From the NCBI GenBank assembly GCA_027296925.1, contig JAPUIP010000667.1, forward strand, positions 1 to 15,865: a stretch of DNA of 15,865 nucleotides. The letters are read 5' to 3'. Positions within the stretch are counted from its first letter, which is position 1. Each line of letters opens with the position of its first letter. Positions 1-6,842 of the stretch are shown in pieces. Both the position numbers and the translations under genes were made by a program. Under the pieces are notes generated by a model that saw nothing but the letters and a program-made list of their open reading frames with translations, had not been told where the DNA came from and searched no databases. The DNA comes from Candidatus Poribacteria bacterium. Lineage in GTDB: Bacteria; Poribacteria; WGA-4E; PCPOR2b.

Positions 1-2
1 AG

Positions 3-233
3 CGGTGTGCAGTTCGCACATGGAGTGAGGTTTGCGACCTGACCTTCGGCAAAGATCCGCGGACCTATGACATGGCGGCCCGAATTCTTAACGAAGAGGT
101 AGAACACGAAGCTTGGTTCATCGAACTGCTCAGTATGGAACGTGACGGAGAAGTTCGTCCATCAGGTCACTTCCGCCGTGGTAACCCGGGCGACGCGCCC
201 TATAGCAAGAATTCAGGCTTCTATAACCCCTAA
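3..233 (+). CDS. DPS-like protein (DPSL, thioferritin), 3' part only
   Basis: The window opens inside this gene; 76 residues are visible and the start lies upstream. Reading from position 3 gives R-C-A-V-R-T-W-S-E-V-C-D, then G-K-D-P-R-T-Y-D, then E-E-V-E-H-E-A-W-F, and a tail G-H-F-R-R-x-x-P-G-x-A-P-Y-S-K, ending in TAA. This closely matches my memory of the C-terminal third of archaeal and bacterial DPSL proteins such as the Sulfolobus enzyme. The EExEHE stretch supplies di-iron ligands. The two cysteines (C-A-V-R and E-V-C) correspond to the Cys pair beside the ferroxidase centre that gives thioferritins their name. Known DPSL proteins form 12-subunit cages that use hydrogen peroxide to oxidise and store iron. 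It is followed 16 nt later by a ferredoxin on the same strand, probably co-transcribed. Confidence 0.88.
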   Translation, partial: RCAVRTWSEVCDLTFGKDPRTYDMAARILNEEVEHEAWFIELLSMERDGEVRPSGHFRRGNPGDAPYSKNSGFYNP

Positions 234-249
234 CCATGGTAGATGTTGC

Positions 250-594
250 GTGGCACCATACCTGATTCAGTTCATCCTGCCTGATAGTACGCAGAAAAAT
301 ATCGAAGCTAGCGATGAGGAGCTTATCCTCATCGCTGCCTACCGTGAAGGGGTAGATTTGCCTTCAACATGTTTGCAAGGTTGGTGTCTTAGCTGCGCAG
401 GGTGTATTGAAGGAAAAGGAGAATGGGATCAATCTGCCTCACGCCGCTACTTTCCCGCCGACCATGAAGCCGGATTTATTCTACTTTGTACTGCTAAACC
501 GAGTTCTAATCTACGAATCAAGACCCACCAGCGAAATGCCATGAGGGAATATCGGCTTGCGCATAAACTGCCTGCGCCACGAGGAAATTGGTGA
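250..594 (+). CDS. Plant-type [2Fe-2S] ferredoxin
   Basis: A 114-residue electron carrier if started at the GTG at 250. The cluster-binding signature is complete: C41-x4-C46-x2-C49 and C80, set in the usual context (D-L-P-S-T-C, then A-G-F-I-L-L-C). An extra Cys52 is present. After the ferredoxin fold there is a basic tail (T-H-Q-R-N-A-M-R, ending in L-P-A-P-R-G-N-W), longer than in photosynthetic ferredoxins. The open frame continues upstream to an ATG at 142, but that portion lies inside the DPSL gene in another frame and has no ferredoxin resemblance, so I reject it. The GTG at 250 places M-A-P-Y-L-I-Q-F as the first beta strand; no good ribosome binding site is visible, so the exact start is uncertain. 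It may pass electrons to or from the upstream ferritin-like protein; that is inference from adjacency. Confidence 0.85.
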   Translation: MAPYLIQFILPDSTQKNIEASDEELILIAAYREGVDLPSTCLQGWCLSCAGCIEGKGEWDQSASRRYFPADHEAGFILLCTAKPSSNLRIKTHQRNAMREYRLAHKLPAPRGNW

Positions 595-619
595 CTGCTT
601 GGGCATCGAGATGGTGAGT

Positions 620-644
620 TTTACCTCATGATTCCTGAGGTAAA
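620..644 (+). promoter_or_regulatory. Perfect hairpin covering the ribosome binding site of the GH10-like gene
   Basis: TTTACCTCA (620-628) and TGAGGTAAA (636-644) form a perfect 9-bp stem with a 7-nt loop. The GAGG at 637-640 inside the right arm is the Shine-Dalgarno sequence for the ATG at 647, so folding would hide it. This could act as a translational switch (RNA thermometer, protein or small-RNA target) or be chance; the perfect match and position favour function. Confidence 0.55.
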
Positions 645-646
645 CC

Positions 647-1522
647 ATGGGGTTTATTCAACGTGAAATCTTGCGAGGCCGCTCCCGTGAAGTCATCGTG
701 GAAATAACCGATACCCAGGGAGTACCTATCCGAGATGCGGTGGTTTCAGTTTGGCAGATTGAATCTGCTTTCCACCTCGGTGTGAGATGGACACAGGAAG
801 CTAATCCAGACACTTATTTGTCATGGACCGCTCGATTAGGGAAATATGTTCTTGTAAAGGAGAAGGTATCATCTGGGTTGGCAGCGGCTGCCCAAGTTCA
901 TAACGTGCACCTTCTTCCCATAATATCCGCTTCGCCCCTGACCGTTGGTGGAATTACATGTATGCGGATGCGATCGCCCCTAACTGACGAGTGGGGTATC
1001 TGTTTATCTCCCTCACCAGTTAGGAAATGGCATATGGCGCGATTACGCCGATGGCTTCTGTCTCTTGCCAAGGTTTTGGGTAGATTTTTCGTCTATGATG
1101 TTCAGGCCCCTTTAGGCCTAAAAGAGGTAGATTGCCAAGCGTTTGCACTCGGTGGAGAGGAACGCGTGCAGTCAGATTACCTCGTTGAACTTGCGACCGT
1201 ATGTTTCAGCGTGCCTCAGATCACGGGCTTCTTTTACAGGAGCCTGAAGGATGTCGATGGTGACTATGCTCTTATTGGTCTGTTACGCCCAAATCGAAGT
1301 CCACGCCGCGCTTTTAAGGTTTTGCGGGCCCTCTCTCGGCATGAGTGGCGGACACGGACCCATGGCGTGACCGATGATAAAGGACGGTTCAAATGGCGTG
1401 GTTTTCACGGCACTTATCGCTGGACTATCACGACTTCCAGCGGTTTACTCAAGCAAGGCGAAAAAACCTTGTGCGCAGGGGCTGCGCCATGCATATGGCG
1501 GATATGCATTTCCGTTGGATAA
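647..1522 (+). CDS. GH10-like protein lacking recognisable catalytic residues (degenerate)
   Basis: 291 residues, start supported by GAGG six bases before the ATG. The N-terminus (R-E-V-I-V-E-I-T-D-T-Q-G-V-P-I-R-D-A-V-V-S-V, then F-H-L-G-V) resembles the beta-sandwich leader of a group of glycoside hydrolase family 10 proteins. The second half resembles the end of the same family: E-R-V-Q-S-D-Y-L, then F-S-V-P-Q-I-T-G-F-F, then S-P-R-R-A-F-K, then H-E-W-R-T and T-D-D-K-G-R-F-K-W-R-G-F-H-G-T-Y. The middle is too short for a full TIM barrel. The acid/base W-D-V-x-N-E motif is not visible, and the place of the nucleophile T-E-F-D reads F-V-Y-D. I infer a decayed or repurposed xylanase-like protein; no signal peptide is seen. 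Assignment is from pattern memory and moderate in strength. Confidence 0.5.
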   Translation: MGFIQREILRGRSREVIVEITDTQGVPIRDAVVSVWQIESAFHLGVRWTQEANPDTYLSWTARLGKYVLVKEKVSSGLAAAAQVHNVHLLPIISASPLTVGGITCMRMRSPLTDEWGICLSPSPVRKWHMARLRRWLLSLAKVLGRFFVYDVQAPLGLKEVDCQAFALGGEERVQSDYLVELATVCFSVPQITGFFYRSLKDVDGDYALIGLLRPNRSPRRAFKVLRALSRHEWRTRTHGVTDDKGRFKWRGFHGTYRWTITTSSGLLKQGEKTLCAGAAPCIWRICISVG

Positions 1523-1602
1523 TACCAAGGCAAGTGGCAGGCAGATTTGCTGGGGGACGGGAGAATGCCCAACTCCCCTTGTATGTACTGCTTGCCAACT
1601 CA

Positions 1603-2904
1603 TCATGTCTTTTGCGGCTTTTTCTTTGCGGCGGGAAATAGGATATTATTGAGGAGGAGCCGGTAGCCGGGCGAATGTTTATGGAGATCTAGATTGGTCG
1701 GGACCCTTCCCTCTCCGACGAGGTGACGGTAATCCTCCGGATCATGCCCGCCGAAAAACGTGAATGTCCCCTTGCCCAGCTTTCCATGGATGTACTTGGC
1801 GTAACGGCTCCCCTCAATGTCCCCCATGATGGTCACGGTGTCGCGGATGGTATCCTTGTTAAACGAGGTGGTTTGGCCGAGGAATCCCCGCACTCGACTC
1901 ACATGATTCTGCGTGAGCATCGTGGGGATGGGGTCGTGCTTCGCTGCGAACTCAAACAACACGAAATCCTCTACACCGGATAGCGGGTTGAGATCCGGTC
2001 GTGGATTATCGACATTTGAAAATTCATACCGATTCGGGTTGGGATAGAGCGTGAAATCCTCAAAGGCGAGCGTCGGGTTGAAATCGAGTTTGGACTGATA
2101 GTTCGGTTCGAGTGGTGTGCCGTCTAATTCAGGAGCGACGATGTCCACACTGCCGCCTCGTGTCGACAGCGCGATGTCCAACGTCTCAGGCGCCGAGCAC
2201 ATCGCAAACAGAAATCCGCCTTTGGAAACGTACTCTTGGATGAGCTTGCAGATATGCGCTTTGTGCTTGGGTACGCTATCAAATCCCGCTTCAGCCGCGG
2301 CCTGTTCAAACAGATGCTTGCGCTGCTGATACCACACCTGCCCCTTATAAGCCCCGTGAAATTTGCCGTGCTGCCCTGTAAAATCCTCGTGATGTAGGTG
2401 CAACCAATCGTACTCTTTCACGTACAGCATGCCCGTCTGGACCTCCTTATCCCAGATCGTATCATAGGGAATTTCGGCGTATTCCATGGCAATTTTTACG
2501 GCATCGTCCCACGGATCTCGATAGGGCGTATCCTCCGATGGCGCATAAACGGCAATCTTGGGCGCCTTCTCTAGCAAGATCTCGTCCATATTGCTGTTGT
2601 CCATTTCGGATCGGATGCCACCGTAATCGAGATCTGAAATGGGCTGAAAACTGACGCCCATCATTTGCGCCCGAAGCCGCACATCCGGCGCGTCTTTCAA
2701 GAGAAAGGCGCCGCCTCGATAATTCAACAGCCATTTCGCATCATATTGGCGCGGGACTTCCAAGGTCCAGTACGTTAATCCGTAAGCCTTCAGATGGTTG
2801 GTCTGTGTTTGGTCCATCGGTATGAGTAACCACTGCGTGGAGACGCTGCTGGCTAGCATTAAAAGGCAGAGCAGTATGAGTGAGATGTATTTTGCTGAGT
2901 TCAT
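1603..2904 (-). CDS. Secreted protein of the family often named 'asparagine synthetase B'
   Basis: 433 residues. The start ATG (2904) has AAGAGGA seven bases upstream on the minus strand. A signal peptide spans about residues 1-23 (hydrophobic L-I-L-L-C-L-L-M-L core). The mature protein begins with the hallmark I-P-M-D-Q-T-Q-T-N-H-L-K-A-Y-G (28-42) and L-L-N-Y-R-G-G-A-F-L-L (59-69). Later come a G-G-F-L-F-A-M-C-S-A-P-E-T segment and F-F-G-G-H-D-P-E-D-Y-R-H near the end. As I recall, Bacteroidota and related bacteria carry exported proteins of this size and motif labelled asparagine synthetase B. I see neither an N-terminal catalytic Cys glutaminase domain nor a PP-loop, so that name is probably wrong. 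The Cys-containing middle segment is reminiscent of amidotransferase-like or ThuA-like folds, but this is speculative. Function unknown. Confidence 0.7.
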   Translation of the reverse strand: MNSAKYISLILLCLLMLASSVSTQWLLIPMDQTQTNHLKAYGLTYWTLEVPRQYDAKWLLNYRGGAFLLKDAPDVRLRAQMMGVSFQPISDLDYGGIRSEMDNSNMDEILLEKAPKIAVYAPSEDTPYRDPWDDAVKIAMEYAEIPYDTIWDKEVQTGMLYVKEYDWLHLHHEDFTGQHGKFHGAYKGQVWYQQRKHLFEQAAAEAGFDSVPKHKAHICKLIQEYVSKGGFLFAMCSAPETLDIALSTRGGSVDIVAPELDGTPLEPNYQSKLDFNPTLAFEDFTLYPNPNRYEFSNVDNPRPDLNPLSGVEDFVLFEFAAKHDPIPTMLTQNHVSRVRGFLGQTTSFNKDTIRDTVTIMGDIEGSRYAKYIHGKLGKGTFTFFGGHDPEDYRHLVGEGRVPTNLDLHKHSPGYRLLLNNILFPAAKKKPQKT

Positions 2905-2943
2905 TTTTGTATCCTCTTGAGATGATTGTGCATTTCTTCGAAT

Positions 2944-3253
2944 TTACCAGAGTCTGACCTGCTTTTCCTTCCATTTTCCGCGACGAAACCAGTACATAAT
3001 CAAGATGCCACGCAGAAATCCTGTCAGTGCGATTGCTACCCAGATGCCGTTGACATGGTTCCAGAGCACCACAGCGAAATAGTGAGCAAGTGGATAGCGA
3101 GCAATGGTCAGAGGCGCGGAGATCAGGGTGGGCGGAAGCGTGTCGCCCGCGCCGCTAAACGCGCCATCCAATACCGAACTTCAGTAAGCCTTTGGTGATG
3201 CCGCCCGTGAGCAGCGGATTTTCCTTTTTCTGCTCAAGCTGATTCTCCAACAA
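2944..3253 (-). pseudogene. MATE-family efflux transporter gene reduced by a large internal deletion
   Basis: The minus strand carries both ends of a MATE transporter but not its middle. From a TTG at 3253 (AGGAG at 3260-3264, spacing 6) it reads L-L-E-N-Q-L-E-Q, then E-N-P-L-L-T-G-G-I-T-K-G-L-L-K-F-G, the usual cytoplasmic N-terminus and start of helix 1. Around 3165-3175 the meaning jumps by one frame into V-L-D-G-A-F-S-G-A-G-D-T-L-P-P, which belongs to the last helices, and continues through G-I-W-V-A-I to R-G-I-L-I-M-Y-W-F-R-R-G-K-W-K, ending at TAA 2944-2946. Roughly 100 of about 450 residues remain. In the N-terminal frame translation stops at TAG shortly after the junction. The gene is dead as a transporter. 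It lay downstream of the cupin on the same strand, and its ribosome binding site is still intact. Confidence 0.8.
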
Positions 3254-3270
3254 TCAGTTCTCCTATGGTC

Positions 3271-3687
3271 TCACCTGGCAACGACCGCTCGATCACCGGC
3301 GGACAGATGCTCGACCGTTTCGCCGGTGTCGACAAACGTGCGTGTGATGTTCACCGAGGCGTAAGTCCACAGGATTTTCATCGGCTGATCGCTCGCATTC
3401 CAGAATCGGTGCGGGACACCGGCGGGGACGAAAGCTGTGTCCAGCGCTTTCATCTCAAAAACCTCGCCATCCACTTCGCAACATGCCTCTCCTTCGAGAA
3501 TTGTGACCGACTCATCACAGTTATGGTAGTGCAGCGCAATCGCCGCACCCGGCTCAAAACCCGTAACGCCGTTAGTCAGTGTCGTCGACCCCAGCCCCTT
3601 CCCCGCCAACGGAATCGCCGTCACACCCGTCCCGTGATCGATTACCGTCACCTCATCGTAACGAATAATGTGCGCATCTTCGCTCAT
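3271..3687 (-). CDS. Small single-domain cupin protein
   Basis: 138 residues from the ATG at 3687. Cupin motif 1 is complete (H53-Y-H55, E59, then G65) and motif 2 is complete (P88-A-G90-V-P-H93-R-F-W-N97), so His53, His55, Glu59 and His93 can bind one metal ion. Single-domain cupins of this size act as dioxygenases, isomerases or sugar/ligand sensors; the substrate cannot be told from sequence. The frame stays open to an ATG at 3729, but those 14 extra codons run into the palindromic repeat at 3724-3788, so I prefer the inner Met, which has a purine-rich GGGGGA upstream. It ends 18 bases before the start of the wrecked MATE gene on the same strand, suggesting a former two-gene unit. Confidence 0.82.
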   Translation of the reverse strand: MSEDAHIIRYDEVTVIDHGTGVTAIPLAGKGLGSTTLTNGVTGFEPGAAIALHYHNCDESVTILEGEACCEVDGEVFEMKALDTAFVPAGVPHRFWNASDQPMKILWTYASVNITRTFVDTGETVEHLSAGDRAVVAR

Positions 3688-3723
3688 CTCTGTTTTTCCC
3701 CCGGTAAGTGAGATAGATTTCAC

Positions 3724-3788
3724 TGTCATTCTGAGGCACAGCCGAAGAATCTCAGTTCAGGAGACTCTTCGCTACACTCAGAGTGACA
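3724..3788. repeat. Imperfect 65-bp palindrome of the CATTCTGAG...GAAGAATCTC type
   Basis: The outer arms TGTCATTCTGAG (3724-3735) and CTCAGAGTGACA (3777-3788) pair at 11 of 12 positions. The inner arms CGAAGAATCTC and GAGACTCTTCG pair at 10 of 11. Sequences of this form recur as dispersed intergenic palindromes in many metagenomic bacterial genomes. Here it sits between the cupin start and the 3' end of the serine hydrolase gene. No transposase is nearby; it could be a MITE/REP-like element that also acts as a transcription barrier. Confidence 0.65.
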
Positions 3789-3826
3789 AGACGTCCAAGT
3801 TGTTTGGTCGCCATTTCGTTAAGGAG

Positions 3827-5083
3827 TTAGTCAACGATTGCTTGATAGGTTAGTGTGTGGAACTGGGGTCGTAACGGGTAGGGATTACTCATCAACTGCG
3901 TCATTAACACCCCGATCAGTTCCTCTTTGGGGTCAATCCAGAAAGCGGTCGCCGCGGCACCGCCCCAGCGGTACGTGCCCGTTGACCACAACTGCCCCGA
4001 TTCGGCGGCATCTGTCACCACCTGAAAACCGAGCCCGAAGCCGGAGCCTTTCCTGCCGAAAGAATCCGAATAACTCGACAGATGGTTTGCCGTCATGAGT
4101 TCGACGGTTTTTCGACCCAGCAGGCGGACGCCGTCCAACTCCCCACCGTTGAGCAACATTTGGCAAAAGCGGACATAGTCGGAAGCCGTTGAAACCAATC
4201 CTCCGCCACCAGAAAAGAAGGTCGGCTGGCCCGCTGAAAACCGGCTGGTTGCGGGTGGATCGATGGCTTTGAGCGGGTTGTCTGCCTCCGGTCGGTAGTT
4301 CGCGGCAAACCGTCCAATTTTGTCCTTCAGGACATAAAAGCCGGTATCGACCATCTTAAGGGGCTGGAATATTCTTTCAGCGAAAAACTGATCTAACGGC
4401 ATGCCGGAGATCACTTCAACCAAGTAGCCAAGGACATCCGTTGACACGCTATACTGCCATGCGGTGCCGGGGTGGTGAATAAGCGGAATGAGCGACAGCT
4501 TTCGAACCATATCCTTCAGCGTTCCTTCTCGTCGTTCAAATATCTGCTTCAATGCCTTTTGGTACATCTGGTCAACAGGGCCATCCCCCCAGCCATACGT
4601 CAATCCCGACGTGTGGGCGAGGAGATCACGTATCGTCATTTCCCGCTTCGCGTTGACCAGTTCAATACCGTTTTCCGTTGTACCATTGAAGACCTTCATA
4701 TTCTTAAACGCGGGGATAAATTCTGAAACGGGGTCATCGAGTTGGAAATGCCCTTCCTCATACAGCATCATGATGGCGACACTGGTGATCGGTTTGGTCA
4801 TCGAATAGATTCGGAAAATCGTGTCGAATTCCATCGGTTTATTACCTTCGATGTCCATCATGCCGAACTTCTCAAAGTGGACCACTTTGCCACGACGGGC
4901 AACCATTGTCATAACGCCGGCGAGTTTCCCGTCATCCACGTATCGCTGCATCACCGGAGATATCCGCTGTAATCGTGTTGATGAAAGTCCCACGTCTTCC
5001 GGCGTGGCCGTGGGCAAGCCTTGGCCGGAAACCGTTGTTACCAGACAGCAGAAAATAAACGCAGGGCCAATAATGTTCCTCAT
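3827..5083 (-). CDS. Exported serine hydrolase of the beta-lactamase class C / esterase EstB family
   Basis: 418 residues. The ATG at 5083 has AGGGGGA five bases upstream; 22 further upstream codons are open but carry no signal. A signal peptide (M-R-N-I-I-G-P-A-F-I-F-C-C-L-V) is followed by T-V-S-G-Q, so the enzyme is periplasmic or secreted. Catalytic elements in order: nucleophile S94-M-T-K97 (SxxK), tyrosine motif Y211-S-V (YxN position) in H-P-G-T-A-W-Q-Y-S, and W-G-G at 373-375 with A-A-A-T-A-F-W-I-D-P as the third motif of this group in place of KTG. F-F-S-G-G-G-G-L-V-S-T is another family signature. Members hydrolyse esters, D-amino peptides or beta-lactams; the Y-S-V and W-G-G forms point more to an esterase/carboxylesterase than to a resistance enzyme. 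Transcribed alone from a promoter near 5251-5279. Confidence 0.88.
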   Translation of the reverse strand: MRNIIGPAFIFCCLVTTVSGQGLPTATPEDVGLSSTRLQRISPVMQRYVDDGKLAGVMTMVARRGKVVHFEKFGMMDIEGNKPMEFDTIFRIYSMTKPITSVAIMMLYEEGHFQLDDPVSEFIPAFKNMKVFNGTTENGIELVNAKREMTIRDLLAHTSGLTYGWGDGPVDQMYQKALKQIFERREGTLKDMVRKLSLIPLIHHPGTAWQYSVSTDVLGYLVEVISGMPLDQFFAERIFQPLKMVDTGFYVLKDKIGRFAANYRPEADNPLKAIDPPATSRFSAGQPTFFSGGGGLVSTASDYVRFCQMLLNGGELDGVRLLGRKTVELMTANHLSSYSDSFGRKGSGFGLGFQVVTDAAESGQLWSTGTYRWGGAAATAFWIDPKEELIGVLMTQLMSNPYPLRPQFHTLTYQAIVD

Positions 5084-5250
5084 AAAAATCCCCCTTCCTT
5101 CTGTGTGTAAGTTGATGCGTTTGTGTCGCCTGTTTCGTGTGCTCGTCAATGAAAGCCACCGACATTGGAGCCATCAATCCAATAATTTACCGCAGTTGGG
5201 CGTCGAGTTGGCCATCAACCCCAGTAAACCGGTTCAGTAGAGGCTACGAG

Positions 5251-5279
5251 AGTTTAGCATACGCCATTGGGAATCTCAA
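5251..5279 (-). promoter_or_regulatory. Sigma-70-type promoter for the serine hydrolase gene
   Basis: On the minus strand TTGAGA (5279-5274), a 17-bp spacer and TAAACT (5256-5251), with a TGC extended -10 just before it. This predicts a start of transcription near 5244 and a leader of about 160 nt before the ATG at 5083. It lies just past the end of the ABC permease gene, so the hydrolase need not depend on read-through. Confidence 0.5.
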
Positions 5280-5303
5280 GGAAAAACCGATACCGAGACA
5301 TGA

Positions 5304-6548
5304 CTATTCATGCCGCAACGCCTCTGTCGGCATGAGTCGCGATGCCTTCCGCGCCGGATAGACGCCAAAGAAAATTCCGATTATCGCGGAAACGCAGAAA
5401 GCCCACAGTGCGGCTTGAATGGAAACCGACGCAGGCCATGTCATCTCCTTAATCAGAAATGTCGTGACCGCCCAAGCCGTCCCCAAGCCGATGCCGCCAC
5501 CGATGAGGATGCCGATGAGTCCCCCAGAAACGCTCAGCACGACGGCTTCGATGAGGAACTGTTGCAGAATATCGCGTCGCTGTGCGCCCACCGCCTTACG
5601 GAGTCCGATCTCTCTCGTGCGCTCCGTCACAGAAACCAGCATGATGTTCATGATACCAATTCCGCCGACAAACAGGGCGATACTCGCGACGCCACCGAGC
5701 AAAATCTGTAGAATCCGACTGACATTTCCAACCTGTTTCAGCATCTCCTTCGCGGTGAAAAACTGAAAATGCTTCTCCGAACCGTGTCGGCGGCGCAAAG
5801 CGATTTTGACCTCCGCCACCGCCTGTTCGACCTTTTCGAAACTTTCCGCTTTGATCATAAATTCAAGCCCCCAGTTTCGATTGCCGATAAAGCGCTTCTC
5901 CATTGTCGTGAAGGGGATGAGTATCCGTTCGTCCATCCCTTGTGCGAATCCCCCATCCCCTTTTTCCTGCATCACCCCAATGACGGCAAACCGGTGTGTT
6001 CCAATCTTCAGTTCTTGACCAACAGGATTCGCTCCACCAAAGAGATCACTTTGTATCTTCGATCCAACCACGCATACCGAATCAACCCGATCCAGGTCTT
6101 CTTGCTGAATAAACCGGCCAGACTGCACATGCCAATTGTGTACTTCTGGGTAAAGTGGTGTGATACCTTCAAAGAGGAGAAGCCGGCCCTCTCCCTTATG
6201 AGATATTGGCAGTTGCATGAGATCTATTTCTGCGGCTATGCTGCGCACGGTGGGACACGTCTCCAGAATGGCATCGATATCTTCATATTCCAGTTGTTCA
6301 ATGCCTCTATTCCGATACCACGTTCCATCCTCCCGCTGCAACCACCGGGTGCGAAAGACAACAAATAGGTTCGCGCCACCGATCCGCTGAAATTCTGCTA
6401 AAACCAGAAGCTTTGCGCCGCCGCCGACGGAGACCATGCCGATAACCGCTGAAATGCCAATGATGATGCCAAGCATTGTGAGTAGCGACCTTAATTTGTT
6501 CCGTCTGAGGGCAGCCAGTCCGATGCCAAGGCTTTGTGTGATTTGCAT
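5304..6548 (-). CDS. MacB-like ABC transporter permease (FtsX/MacB_PCD type)
   Basis: 414 residues from the ATG at 6548 (AAGGGA upstream). Layout: short cytoplasmic lead with L-R-R-N-K-L-R-S-L-L-T-M-L-G-I-I-I-G-I, first membrane helix about 20-45; large periplasmic MacB_PCD domain about 46-275; then three more helices (about 279-307, 330-362, 378-400). The coupling helix E-I-G-L-R-K-A-V-G-A (about 313-322) and the terminal Y-P-A-R-K-A-S-R-L-M-P-T-E-A-L-R are classic. Such proteins do not carry substrate through the membrane by themselves; they transmit ATPase action to the periplasm (mechanotransmission) for peptide, lipoprotein or toxin export. No MacB-type ATPase or MacA adaptor gene is in the window; the gene upstream is divergent and the one downstream is the hydrolase. 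The partner ATPase must be elsewhere. Confidence 0.92.
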   Translation of the reverse strand: MQITQSLGIGLAALRRNKLRSLLTMLGIIIGISAVIGMVSVGGGAKLLVLAEFQRIGGANLFVVFRTRWLQREDGTWYRNRGIEQLEYEDIDAILETCPTVRSIAAEIDLMQLPISHKGEGRLLLFEGITPLYPEVHNWHVQSGRFIQQEDLDRVDSVCVVGSKIQSDLFGGANPVGQELKIGTHRFAVIGVMQEKGDGGFAQGMDERILIPFTTMEKRFIGNRNWGLEFMIKAESFEKVEQAVAEVKIALRRRHGSEKHFQFFTAKEMLKQVGNVSRILQILLGGVASIALFVGGIGIMNIMLVSVTERTREIGLRKAVGAQRRDILQQFLIEAVVLSVSGGLIGILIGGGIGLGTAWAVTTFLIKEMTWPASVSIQAALWAFCVSAIIGIFFGVYPARKASRLMPTEALRHE

Positions 6549-6749
6549 TGATTCGTCCCTTATTTTTTGTGTGTTGCCTGAAAACACGCTTTCGTCCATA
6601 AGACGGTGTTTGATAGCGAAAGATTAACTTGACTATGTCTACCTAGCCACCGAAAACGCAAGACATTGCCAAAGAAGATTTCCGCGGATCGCACCAACCG
6701 CACCAGTAAAATGTCCCAAATCTGCAGCGCCCGCACCAGAAATCTCCGC

Positions 6750-6778
6750 TTGACACCTCCGTGCGATTCGACTATAAT
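6750..6778 (+). promoter_or_regulatory. Exact-consensus sigma-70 promoter of the Tm-1-like gene
   Basis: TTGACA (6750-6755), a 17-bp spacer and TATAAT (6773-6778) match the housekeeping consensus at all twelve positions with ideal spacing. Transcription would begin near 6785, giving a leader of about 58 nt before the ATG at 6843. It also shows that the longer open frame starting at 6666 is not the real gene start. Confidence 0.85.
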
Positions 6779-6842
6779 GAATTTGGAAACGGACCTGAAC
6801 CCAAATACCCCCTCATCTATCAAGCAAGCGGAGGAAGAGATC

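Noticed and set aside
142..249. Upstream ATG at 142 for the ferredoxin frame
   Set aside because: These codons overlap the DPSL gene out of frame and show no ferredoxin-like sequence; the DPSL reading matches its family strongly.
1552..1578. GC-rich hairpin (GGGAG / CTCCC) between convergent genes as a terminator
   Set aside because: Only five base pairs with a 9-nt loop and no T-run; too weak to call.
3265..3711. 148-codon open frame on the plus strand
   Set aside because: Antisense shadow of the cupin, which has complete motifs.
5769..6368. 199-codon open frame on the plus strand
   Set aside because: It is antisense to the clearly coding ABC permease and has no family resemblance or ribosome binding site.
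6666..6842. Longer N-terminus for the Tm-1-like protein
   Set aside because: The extension contains the consensus promoter, and the ATG at 6843 has a good ribosome binding site and the family's usual start.
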